Below are positions 23,054-29,679 of a stretch of DNA of 41,373 bases, one piece after another. Positions within the stretch are counted from its first letter, which is position 1, and every line of letters begins with the position of its first letter. Both the position numbers and the translations under genes were made by a program. The stretch spans positions 1-41,373 of the forward strand of contig CAMYZO010000024.1 in NCBI GenBank assembly GCA_947303855.1, written 5' to 3'. The notes below the pieces were generated by a model. It made no database searches, had not been told where the DNA came from, and worked only from the letters and a program-made list of their open reading frames with translations. The DNA comes from an uncultured Prevotellaceae bacterium (GTDB lineage: Bacteria; Bacteroidota; Bacteroidia; Bacteroidales; Bacteroidaceae).

Positions 23054-25465
23054 ATGAAACGTCATTTTCTTTTTATCGCTGCTGTTTTGACAAGTCTGCT
23101 TGTCAATGCACAGTCGCAGGGAGCGGTTATGGAACAGAAGAATCAAACCAGACTTGAGGCTACCAACATCGACAAGGTGCTGGAAGCCATGACACTTGAA
23201 GAGAAAGCCCAACTACTGGTGGGCGGTGGTAACGATAGCTTTGTGGGGTCCGGCGCCATGCTGGGACACCAGGAGAAACTGGTGGCCGGTGCCGCCGGTA
23301 CTACGGTAGGCATACCCCGGCTCGGCATTCCCGAGACTTGCGTGGCCGACGGCCCTGCCGGTGTTCACATAGACCGTCAGCGCAAGAACGATGCCAACGA
23401 CTATGCCGCCACCGGATTCCCCGTTGGCACCTGCCTGGCATCGACGTGGAACACGGAGCTGGTGCGCCAGGTGGGCGAGGCCATCGGCAACGAGACGCTG
23501 GAGTATGGCGTCGACGTCATCTTGGGACCCGGCATGAACCTTCACCGTTCGCCGCTCTGCGGCCGCAATTTCGAGTACTACTCTGAAGACCCCTTCGTCA
23601 CCGGTGCCATCGGTGCCGCCATGGTGCAGGGCATCCAGAGTCAGGGTGTAGGCGTGTCGGCCAAGCACTTTGCCGTGAACTCACAGGAGAGCGACCGCAC
23701 ACGGGTTGACGAGCGCGTCAGCCAGCGTGCCCTGCGCGAGCTCTACCTGCGCGGCTTCGAGAAGATGGTACGCGAGTCGCAGCCCTGGACACTCATGTCG
23801 GCTTACAACCTTGTCAACGGCGAGTTTGCCCAGGGCAACAAGGACCTGCTGACCACCGTGCTGCGCCAGGAATGGGGCTTCCAGGGCATCGTCATGACCG
23901 ACTGGATAGGCAAGCGCGACCGTCTGCCAACTGAGCGTGAGGTGGCTGCCGGCAATGACCTGATGATGCCCGGCTACCCCGCACAGGTAGACGATATCGT
24001 GAAGGCAGTAAAGGACGGACGGCTCGACATCAAGGATGTTGACCGCAACGTGCGCCGCATGCTGGAGTATATTGTCAAGACCCCACGCTTCAAGGGCTTC
24101 AAGTACACCAGCAAGCCCGACATGAAGGCACATGCACAGATAACGCGCCAGAGTTCGGCTGAGGGCATGGTGCTACTGAAGAACAACCCCCACCCAGCCT
24201 CCCCGAGGGGAGGAGAGCCGCAGCTGACGCTCCCCCTCGGGGGAGTCGGAGAGGGGTTAACCGTTGCCCTCTTCGGCGTCAACAGCTACGACTTCCTGTC
24301 GGGCGGTCTTGGGTCAGGTGCTGTCAATGTGCCCTATGTGGTTGATATGGTGACGGGACTGAAGAACATCGGCGTCAGGACCACCCCGCTGCTGACGGAA
24401 ATCTACCAGAGCTACGTGCCATACGCCCGTGCCAAGCTGAAGGCCGACAAGAACCCCATGATGTGGTTCCTTGACCAGGGACAGCCGAAACTTGACGAGA
24501 TAGAGATTACCGACAGATGCGTGCAGCATGAGATTGAGGAGGCCGATGCCGCCATCGTGACTATCGGCCGCCAGGCCGGTGAGGGTATGGACCGCCAGAT
24601 TGACGGCGAGTTCAATCTCTCGCAGCAGGAGCAGGACATGATTTTCCGCGTCAGCGATGCGTTTCACCAGCAGGACAAGCCCGTCATCGTCATCATCAAC
24701 TCGGGCAGCGTGGTGGAGACGGCCTCATGGCGCGACCGCGTAGACGCTATCCTCGTGGCCTGGCAGCCCGGACAAGAGGGCGGCAACAGCGTGGCCGACG
24801 TGCTGACAGGCAAGGTCAACCCCTCTGGCAAGCTGACCATGACATGGCCCGTTGCTGCCACCGACCACCCCTCGACAGCCGACTTCCCCCAGGGCTACGA
24901 TGCCTACACCTTCAACGAGATGCTCGGCTGGGGCTCGCCCATCAAGGGGCGCGACTACACCGACCACAACGAAGACATCTACGTGGGCTATCGCTATTTC
25001 GACACCTTCGGGAAGCCCGTGGCCTACCCCTTCGGCTACGGTCTTTCCTACACAACCTTTAGCTTCAGTCAGCCTAAGGTCAAAGTTGGCGGCGACAAAG
25101 TGACGGTCAGCATCACGGTGAAGAACACCGGCAGCGTCAGCGGCAAGGAGGTGGCCCAGGTCTATGTCACCGCACCTGAAGGCACCATCGAAAAGCCTGC
25201 CCAGGAACTGAAAGCCTTTGCCAAGACGCGTGAACTGAAGCCCGGCGAGAGTCAGGTACTGACGATGCAGATACCCGTGCGCGACCTGGCCTCGTTCGAT
25301 GAGGCCGGCAGCCAGTGGCTTGCCGAGGCAGGCAACTACGTCTTCCGCATCGGCTCGTCCAGCCGTGACATAAAATGTACTGCCACGGCCAAAGTCGGGC
25401 AGTACACAGAGAAGGTGTCAAACGTACTTAACCCTACTGAGAATCTCAATTTGCTCCGTAAGTAA
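23054..25465 (+). CDS. Secreted GH3 beta-glucosidase-like enzyme with a repeat-encoded insert
   Basis: The protein has 803 residues and a signal peptide (MKRHFLFIAAVLTSLLVNA). The GH3 TIM-barrel domain carries DGPAGVH, KHFAVNSQE and the nucleophile Asp283 in IVMTDWIG. The alpha/beta sandwich domain starts with GMVLLKNN, and a fibronectin-III-like domain closes the protein. It probably removes glucose or related sugars from oligosaccharides in the periplasm. Residues 379-403 (from PHPASPRGGEP to GVGEGLT) sit exactly between LLKNN and VALFG, which are nearly adjacent in relatives. This 75-base segment (24188-24262) is made of two GC-rich palindromes. No susCD or other glycan genes are adjacent, so the substrate cannot be inferred from context. 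Confidence 0.9.
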   Translation: MKRHFLFIAAVLTSLLVNAQSQGAVMEQKNQTRLEATNIDKVLEAMTLEEKAQLLVGGGNDSFVGSGAMLGHQEKLVAGAAGTTVGIPRLGIPETCVADGPAGVHIDRQRKNDANDYAATGFPVGTCLASTWNTELVRQVGEAIGNETLEYGVDVILGPGMNLHRSPLCGRNFEYYSEDPFVTGAIGAAMVQGIQSQGVGVSAKHFAVNSQESDRTRVDERVSQRALRELYLRGFEKMVRESQPWTLMSAYNLVNGEFAQGNKDLLTTVLRQEWGFQGIVMTDWIGKRDRLPTEREVAAGNDLMMPGYPAQVDDIVKAVKDGRLDIKDVDRNVRRMLEYIVKTPRFKGFKYTSKPDMKAHAQITRQSSAEGMVLLKNNPHPASPRGGEPQLTLPLGGVGEGLTVALFGVNSYDFLSGGLGSGAVNVPYVVDMVTGLKNIGVRTTPLLTEIYQSYVPYARAKLKADKNPMMWFLDQGQPKLDEIEITDRCVQHEIEEADAAIVTIGRQAGEGMDRQIDGEFNLSQQEQDMIFRVSDAFHQQDKPVIVIINSGSVVETASWRDRVDAILVAWQPGQEGGNSVADVLTGKVNPSGKLTMTWPVAATDHPSTADFPQGYDAYTFNEMLGWGSPIKGRDYTDHNEDIYVGYRYFDTFGKPVAYPFGYGLSYTTFSFSQPKVKVGGDKVTVSITVKNTGSVSGKEVAQVYVTAPEGTIEKPAQELKAFAKTRELKPGESQVLTMQIPVRDLASFDEAGSQWLAEAGNYVFRIGSSSRDIKCTATAKVGQYTEKVSNVLNPTENLNLLRK
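24187..24262. repeat. Double GC-rich palindromic element inside the GH3 gene
   Basis: Two palindromes lie in tandem: CCTCCCCGAGGGGAGG (about 24198-24213, followed by AGAGCCG) and CTCCCCCTCGGGGGAG (about 24230-24245). They are flanked by CCCCCACCC and GGAGAGGGG outer arms, so the whole element can also fold back. It adds 25 codons without a stop or frameshift. Confidence 0.75.
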
Positions 25466-25492
25466 GCGTACATCGTTCCCTAACCCAATAAG

Positions 25493-25524
25493 CACCGTTC
25501 CGAAGCGTTTCGGAACGGTGTTTT
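25493..25524 (+). terminator. Rho-independent terminator of the GH3 gene
   Basis: CACCGTTCCGAA / TTCGGAACGGTG 12-bp stem with a 4-nt loop followed by TTTTCT. Confidence 0.9.
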
Positions 25525-25803
25525 CTGTATATCTCCTTCTCACATCAAACTCAAGACGCAAAGAGACGATATAACAAACTGATAATCAACAATATATTAT
25601 TCCCATCTTCCAATTCTATCTCCCAAAAACCGCGAAACTCCGCAGGAATTTGGAAGATACAAAGGTACAAAAGTTTTACGAGATTGTGACTATTTGTTTC
25701 ATTTTTGTGCGTTATGGATTGCTTTATGTGCGAAAAATCGACAAAATAAGGGAATGATTGAAAGAAAAATAGAGAAAAATTCTTTCGTATGAGTTATTTT
25801 TAC
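25525..25803. other. AT-rich intergenic stretch with a possible minus-strand promoter
   Basis: No ORF is supported. An imperfect inverted repeat (CTTCCAATTCT near 25606 with AGGAATTTGGAAG near 25645) and a minus-strand TACCTTTG box (25660-25667) are visible, with a weak relic of the ACGCAAAGA repeat near 25556. The minus-strand box would read towards the GH3 terminator and has no gene to serve. It may be the relic of a lost gene. Confidence 0.4.
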
Positions 25804-25811
25804 TACTTTTG
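25804..25811 (+). promoter_or_regulatory. -7 box for the candidate structured RNA
   Basis: TACTTTTG followed by CACAGTG in an AT-rich context, with no coding gene following on this strand. The -33 region (TTTC) is imperfect. Confidence 0.5.
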
Positions 25812-25816
25812 CACAG

Positions 25817-26215
25817 TGTTAATTATCTTAGTACCATTTAGCATGGAGATCACTGAGTAAAGACACATGTTATATTTGCTCAAATTCTCTAACCGAATCA
25901 GCACCTCGAAAGAGAAGAATAAAGGGGCAGAATCTAAATTCCGTTGGAGCGTGCGCATAGGCGCAGGCTTCATCCATAGGAATTTAGTGGGTTGTGCTGA
26001 ACCCGGTTAGAGATATGGCGGTTGTCTGCGCTTCTTCTTACAAGAAGATTTGCACAGACCATGTCGACAAAAATATGCTAACCGAAAGAAAAAATGAGCA
26101 AATTGGATGTCCCGCTTGTACACAATGACATAGCAATCCGACAGGGTTCATGGGATATAAAAGAAAGTCCTCAACGTTCAACCGAAAGGCTGACGTTGTA
26201 GGACTTTCTGCATTA
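25817..26215 (+). ncRNA. Candidate structured non-coding RNA of about 400 nt, family unknown
   Basis: The stretch has no convincing ORF but many nested helices: 25874-25882 with 26095-26103 (9 bp), 25886-25895 with 26004-26013 (10 bp), 25898-25904 with 25994-26000 (7 bp), 25934-25942 with 25979-25987 (9 bp) capped by a hairpin at 25952-25965, and a local hairpin at about 26022-26060. A 3' hairpin of 10+6 bp (26162-26209) is capped by a C-GAAA-G tetraloop. The GNRA loop and a G-U pair in the 25945-25972 hairpin favour the plus strand. A -7 box precedes it. I checked for RNase P, tmRNA, 6S and SRP signatures and found none. Whether it is free-standing or belongs to the adjacent transposon is open. 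Confidence 0.45.
26162..26209. terminator. Strong hairpin at the 3' end of the candidate RNA
   Basis: AGAAAGTCCT pairs with AGGACTTTCT, then six more pairs after a one-base bulge, with a GAAA-type loop. On the plus strand it is followed by GCATTATA, a weak T-tract. On the minus strand it is followed by TTTTATA, so it could also stop leftward transcripts from the transposase. Confidence 0.55.
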
Positions 26216-26526
26216 TAGTTAACGCTCGATTATTAATATCCAAAAAAACTAAAGAGGTCTTCGTGTGGCCTCATGGCCATATGAAGAACTTGTTGTACGG
26301 TGGACGGGCATGAATCTATGGGGATTAGCCTTGGTTTTGACCTTGGCAGCGCATCGTCAGGAAAGAAACAAATCAGCGGAACCGGTGACGAATAAGCCGT
26401 CCGCGATAGGAATAAGAGGCTGGCAATACAGCCGAGTCGGTCTTTGAAACACTGATACAGTCACGTATTGGCACTATGGTGGCCGTCCGCCAAGAATCAC
26501 GCTTTGACGGACAACGGAGCGAATGG
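26216..26526. other. Non-coding region between the RNA and the transposase end
   Basis: About 310 bp contain no supported gene. Several short palindromic stretches occur near 26270 (TGGCCTCATGGCCA) and near 26480-26520. For an IS91-type element the origin end lies beyond the 3' end of the transposase, so the left terminus is expected in this region. I could not define it. Confidence 0.35.
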
Positions 26527-27696
26527 CTATACGGATGCCGTGCGGACGTGTGCAGACAAAGGCGGTGCCCTTGCCGGTCTGATGGTCTCGACGACTATCA
26601 TTCTTGACTTGCAGTGCTGGCAGATACCTATTTCCCATCCCTTCTCCTGACACACTTCTTCGTAGGTTTTCTTCCTGCGCTCCTTGGGCAGCGGCGTTCC
26701 TCCGAGCTGCTCCTGCACCTTGCGGAGCTTGTCGCGGCATGACGGGGAGAGCAGACCGTAGTGACGGATGCGGACGAATGCCGGAGGGAGGACGTGAAGC
26801 GAGAACAGGTGGAGGAAGTCCACGGCACTCATGCGCATCGTCTTGTGACAGCCGCCATGTCGATAGTCCTTGTAGTCGTAGGCGACTTTGCCCTCGTTGG
26901 CATCATAGTCGAGGATCCGCGAGTTGCTGATGGCCACGCGGTAGGCATATCGTCCGATGTACTCCAGCACCTGATTCACTCCCTTGGCAGGAGGCTTGCT
27001 GTAGACCACCCACGGTTTCTCGAAGCACTGTTTGCGGACATCCTGCGGTATGACCTCGCCGAGTTCCTTCAGACGAGAGGTCAGCATGGCCATAAGCTTG
27101 GCACGGAACATGGGGCTGAGTGCCTGTACGGGGAAGAGAAAGTCGCGACCGGCTCCTTTGCTTCCCTTCAGATGATGCCAGGCACCGTCCTTGTCGATGC
27201 CTCCGCCCGTCACTATGCAGTGGATGTGCGGATGAAAGTACAGGTTGCTGCCCCACGTGTGCAGGATGGCTGTCATGCCTCCCTGCAGTCCCAGGCGCTC
27301 ATAGAACGTGCGCAGGGTATTCCATGCGGCGCGGAACATCGCGTCGTAGAACATCGCCTGATGGGACATGGCTATCGGATGGAGGCTGTGGGGTACGGTG
27401 AACACCGTGTGGAAGTACTTCACGCCCGGCATCACCTCGTCCTTGCGCATCTCCACCCAGACGGCGCGCTCCTTGTTCTGGCACTTGGGGCAGTGGCGGT
27501 CGCGGCAGCTGTTGTAGCTGACATGCACCTCCCCGCACTCAGGGCACACCTCCACATGGCCTCCCAGGTATCTGGTACGGCACAGGGACATCCTGCCGAA
27601 TGACTTGCGAACCTGCCCCACCACCTCGAAGCGTGAGAGGAACTCAGCGCCCCAGTCACAGATGACCTGCCCGACCTCGTACCGGGTGCGGCTCAT
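26527..27696 (-). CDS. IS91-family HUH (Y1) transposase
   Basis: The protein has about 389 residues. An N-terminal zinc-ribbon (CPECGEVH ... CRDRHCPKCQ) precedes the HUH metal motif FHPHIHCIVTGGG and the catalytic tyrosine segment YIGRYAYRVAISNSRI. That set defines IS91-type rolling-circle transposases. The C-terminal part contains a further CxxC pair (GICQHCKSR). I take the ATG at 27696 (MSRTRYEVGQ) rather than the earlier Met, because it makes a classic ATGA overlap with the stop of the upstream recombinase gene. The two are therefore translationally coupled. The reading frame appears intact, so the element may still be active. Confidence 0.9.
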   Translation of the reverse strand: MSRTRYEVGQVICDWGAEFLSRFEVVGQVRKSFGRMSLCRTRYLGGHVEVCPECGEVHVSYNSCRDRHCPKCQNKERAVWVEMRKDEVMPGVKYFHTVFTVPHSLHPIAMSHQAMFYDAMFRAAWNTLRTFYERLGLQGGMTAILHTWGSNLYFHPHIHCIVTGGGIDKDGAWHHLKGSKGAGRDFLFPVQALSPMFRAKLMAMLTSRLKELGEVIPQDVRKQCFEKPWVVYSKPPAKGVNQVLEYIGRYAYRVAISNSRILDYDANEGKVAYDYKDYRHGGCHKTMRMSAVDFLHLFSLHVLPPAFVRIRHYGLLSPSCRDKLRKVQEQLGGTPLPKERRKKTYEEVCQEKGWEIGICQHCKSRMIVVETIRPARAPPLSAHVRTASV

Positions 27697-28577
27697 GAGA
27701 AGATGTGGTCTATGAGATAGACGCACTGATGCCTCTCAAGCCTCGCCACATGCAGGTAGATGACGGTGGTCTGCAGCGACTTGTGACCCAGCCTCCGCTG
27801 AACGGTCTGAATGTCCTCACCGGCCTCCAAAAGGTGTGTGGCATAGCTGTGGCGGAGTGCGTGCGTCGAGAGGGAAGTGTCCAGCCCGGCCTTCTCCAAC
27901 TGGTATTTCAGGCACTTGCGGATGTAGGCGTTGTCTATCGGAATGACAAGGCCGCCGTCCTTCTTGAATATCAGGTCTGAACCCCAAAAACGCTTGTGGT
28001 ACACCTTAAGTACCTGCAGCGTCTTCGGGGAGATGGGAACGATGCGGTCCTTGCCGCCCTTGCCGCGACGGATGAACACCTGCTGGCGGTCGAACGAGAT
28101 GTCATTCCACCGCAGGTTGCAAGCCTCGAAGGCGCGCAGCCCGCAGTCGTAGATGACGGAGAACAGCGCTTTGGTGTAAAGGTCGCAGGAGCGAAGCAGC
28201 TGTTGTACCTGCTCCACGGACAGCACCCTCGGAAGTCGCTTCTCACGGCGTATCCTGGGCAGGGCCAGGCCTGCCAGGTCTGGATACCCCATGGCATGCA
28301 GGTAGCTCTTCAGTCCGTAGATGAAGTGCTTGAACTGCGAGACGGCAGGCTGCGGCTGACGCGAGAGCAGATACGACAGGTAGCCGTCAGCATCCTCCTG
28401 GGTGAACTCCTCAGGGAGCTTCCCGACGTAGGCCACCGCCTTGTACAACGCGTGACTGTAGTCAACGATGGTACCGGACGCATGTCTGGTGATTTGCAAC
28501 TTGCTCTGAAAGAGCGAAACTCTGTTGGCGAAGGACGGTACCTTGGCCAATGCGATGTCGGAGATCTTCTTCGGCAT
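27693..28577 (-). CDS. Tyrosine recombinase associated with the IS91-type element
   Basis: The protein has 294 residues from the chosen start (MPKKISDIALAKV). A SAM-like N-terminal domain precedes the catalytic residues: Arg in CGLRAFEA, Lys in GKGGKDR, HALRHSYATH, the His in LGHKSL and Tyr in TVIYLHV. It differs clearly from the housekeeping xerC at the left of the window. The four-base ATGA overlap with the transposase marks them as one unit. Such recombinase-transposase pairs are known for IS91-like elements, where the recombinase may resolve or help transposition. An upstream extension to 28646 is open but lacks family similarity. Confidence 0.88.
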   Translation of the reverse strand: MPKKISDIALAKVPSFANRVSLFQSKLQITRHASGTIVDYSHALYKAVAYVGKLPEEFTQEDADGYLSYLLSRQPQPAVSQFKHFIYGLKSYLHAMGYPDLAGLALPRIRREKRLPRVLSVEQVQQLLRSCDLYTKALFSVIYDCGLRAFEACNLRWNDISFDRQQVFIRRGKGGKDRIVPISPKTLQVLKVYHKRFWGSDLIFKKDGGLVIPIDNAYIRKCLKYQLEKAGLDTSLSTHALRHSYATHLLEAGEDIQTVQRRLGHKSLQTTVIYLHVARLERHQCVYLIDHIFS

Positions 28578-28746
28578 AATAACGGTGAGAAGGGGTGTTA
28601 ACGGCACATCCCAACACGGGAGGCCGTGCCCCTTTACACACCACAATATACGAAAAAGTGAGAATAAACGGAAATATCAACAAACGAACCGCACGAGCCA
28701 CAGGGCTTCAGCTTTTACGCTACGGCGGAAATTAGTACAACAAAAA
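28578..28746. other. Non-coding region upstream of the recombinase
   Basis: It holds a short GC-rich inverted stretch (CACGGGAGGCCGTGCCCC, near 28615-28632) and a weak minus-strand promoter-like TATATTG about 70 bp before the recombinase ATG. The right end of the IS91-type element should lie here or at the next hairpin, but no terminus could be fixed. Confidence 0.35.
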
Positions 28747-28813
28747 GCATTTTTATTGCTTGCCCCAAAAAGCGGCCCTAAAGGCCGCAAAAAGGGGCAA
28801 GCAATAAAAATGC
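28747..28813. repeat. Perfect 20-bp-stem hairpin with inner stem
   Basis: The arms 28747-28766 and 28794-28813 are perfect inverted copies. Inside, a symmetrical A5/A5 bubble is followed by an inner GCGGCC/GGCCGC stem with a CTAAA loop. This is the strongest fold-back in the window, between the transposon and the retroelement remnant. It could be a transposon end or a terminator. Confidence 0.85.
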
Positions 28814-28833
28814 GAGATATAAATTAGAGTAAC

Positions 28834-28989
28834 ATGCAAATACGAACCTTTATGCTCCCCTCTCATGGTGACCTGCAGGCAGAGGAAGAATTGAATCGCT
28901 TTCTGCGCAGCCAACGAGTACTGCAAGTGGAGCGTCATTTCTGTGCGGACAATGGTGGCTACTGGGCTTTGCTGGCTCTAACCGCGTGA
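28834..28989 (+). pseudogene. Truncated small ORF resembling a DGR accessory protein
   Basis: A 51-codon ORF reads MQIRTFMLPSHGDLQAEEE and continues with NRFLRSQRVLQVERHF and DNGGYWAL, then runs out of frame. This resembles the start of the small HRDC-like or accessory ORF found beside reverse transcriptases in Bacteroidetes diversity-generating retroelements; I rely on memory for that family. The sequence joins the repeat-like segment that follows at the shared bases GGGCTTTGCTGG, as if a deletion had fused two parts of a retroelement. Confidence 0.5.
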
Positions 28990-29099
28990 ACCGTGGAGGC
29001 AGCTGGAACAACAACGCCAGGAACTGCCGCGTTACCAATCGTAACAACAACACGCCGACGAACACGAACAACAACCTCGGCCTGCGCCTTGCCCTTTAG
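28965..29099 (+). repeat. DGR template- or variable-repeat-like segment (remnant)
   Basis: In a frame different from the preceding ORF, the DNA encodes GFAGSNRVNRGGSWNNNARN, then CRVTNRNNNTPTNTNNNLGL and RLAL before a stop. This is the C-terminal signature of formylglycine-generating-enzyme-fold target proteins diversified by DGRs. The many AAC triplets (adenines are the mutated positions) suggest a template repeat or an unmutated variable repeat. No ATG, target protein body or reverse transcriptase accompanies it here, so it is an orphan. A small stem (CCAGAC/GTCTGG, 29140-29158) lies about 40 bp downstream, where a DGR hairpin might be expected. Confidence 0.65.
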
Positions 29100-29256
29100 C
29101 TCAACCTTGCCCTTAGGGAGAACAAGATACATTTCCAGTCCAGACATATTTGGTCTGGCAAAATCCGAGATGCCAGCAACTTTAGTAGCTGTTAGTCGAA
29201 AAAGTTGCAGGCATGATTCTGGAGGTCATCGTGAAGTGACGCACTTCCTGTAGTTC

Positions 29257-29295
29257 ATGGGCAGCGGAGACGATTGTTCTTCGCTGCCCATTTTG
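29257..29295 (+). terminator. Rho-independent terminator after the DGR remnant
   Basis: ATGGGCAGCG / CGCTGCCCAT 10-bp stem, 15-nt loop, followed by TTT. The 29100-29256 stretch upstream contains no supported gene. Confidence 0.7.
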
Positions 29296-29350
29296 CATGC
29301 CAATAGTCTGTGCTCTAAAACCTGTCTACGCGAAATTTCCGTCAGATTTC

Positions 29351-29381
29351 TTGCGTCTTTCATTTTTGTTTCGTAACTTTG
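29351..29381 (+). promoter_or_regulatory. Promoter of the small ORF pair
   Basis: TTG (29351-29353), a 20-bp spacer, then TAACTTTG (29374-29381) followed by GCAGC. A second TAATTTTG (29388-29395) lies closer to the ATG at 29402. Confidence 0.7.
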
Positions 29382-29401
29382 CAGCGTCTAATTTTGCACT
29401 T

Positions 29402-29554
29402 ATGTCATATACGAAAGAGCCTATAGTAATAAACAAACCTTCAGAGCAGTTGCTGAAGGCTATCAAGAAACTCAGAGAGCATAAGCATGCTGAGTTGGAA
29501 AGACTTCGTGATATGAAGCCTGAAGAATTCTCTTGCAGAATTATTTTGAAATGA
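29402..29554 (+). CDS. Hypothetical 50-residue protein
   Basis: The ORF begins MSYTKEPIVINKPSEQLLKA and is mostly a predicted charged helix (KKLREHKHAELERLRDMKPEE). I do not recognise a family. A good promoter 21-50 bp upstream and a four-base ATGA overlap with the next small ORF suggest that both are real. The two-gene arrangement recalls small toxin-antitoxin pairs, with this as the helical partner, but nothing in the sequence proves it. Confidence 0.55.
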   Translation: MSYTKEPIVINKPSEQLLKAIKKLREHKHAELERLRDMKPEEFSCRIILK

Positions 29555-29667
29555 ATTATTCTTTCTTTATATCAACAAGGAACGGAGATGAATATCGTGT
29601 CATGTTGAGTGATGCAGATGTGTCCATGCTTGCACAGCAAGTAAGAGACATTAGAGGGGGGGCATAA
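29551..29667 (+). CDS. Hypothetical 38-residue protein overlapping the previous ORF
   Basis: The ATG at 29551 overlaps the previous stop (ATGA). The product starts MNYSFFISTRNGDEYRVMLS and ends QQVRDIRGGA. It has no membrane segment and no motif I recognise. It could be a short beta-strand protein or a truncated gene. It stops 12 bp before the end of the convergent MscS-like gene. Confidence 0.4.
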   Translation: MNYSFFISTRNGDEYRVMLSDADVSMLAQQVRDIRGGA

Positions 29668-29679
29668 GGGAGACTAAAG

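Noticed and set aside
25865..25975. A 35-codon minus-strand ORF (MDEACAYAHAPTEF...) within the RNA region
   Set aside because: It is short, has no recognisable motif or promoter, and lies inside an extensive set of helices that explain the sequence better.
25817..26215. RNase P RNA, tmRNA, 6S or SRP RNA as identity of the structured RNA
   Set aside because: I looked on both strands for the RNase P core (GAGGAAAGTCC), a tmRNA tag ending in ALAA and 6S or SRP hallmarks and found none.
26265..26650. Short plus-strand ORFs between the RNA and the transposase
   Set aside because: They have no promoter or motif, and one runs into the antisense of the transposase.
28993..29253. An 86-codon plus-strand ORF rich in Thr and Arg across the DGR-like repeat
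   Set aside because: It is an off-frame reading of the AAC-rich repeat; the frame with the GGSWNNN signature is the meaningful one.
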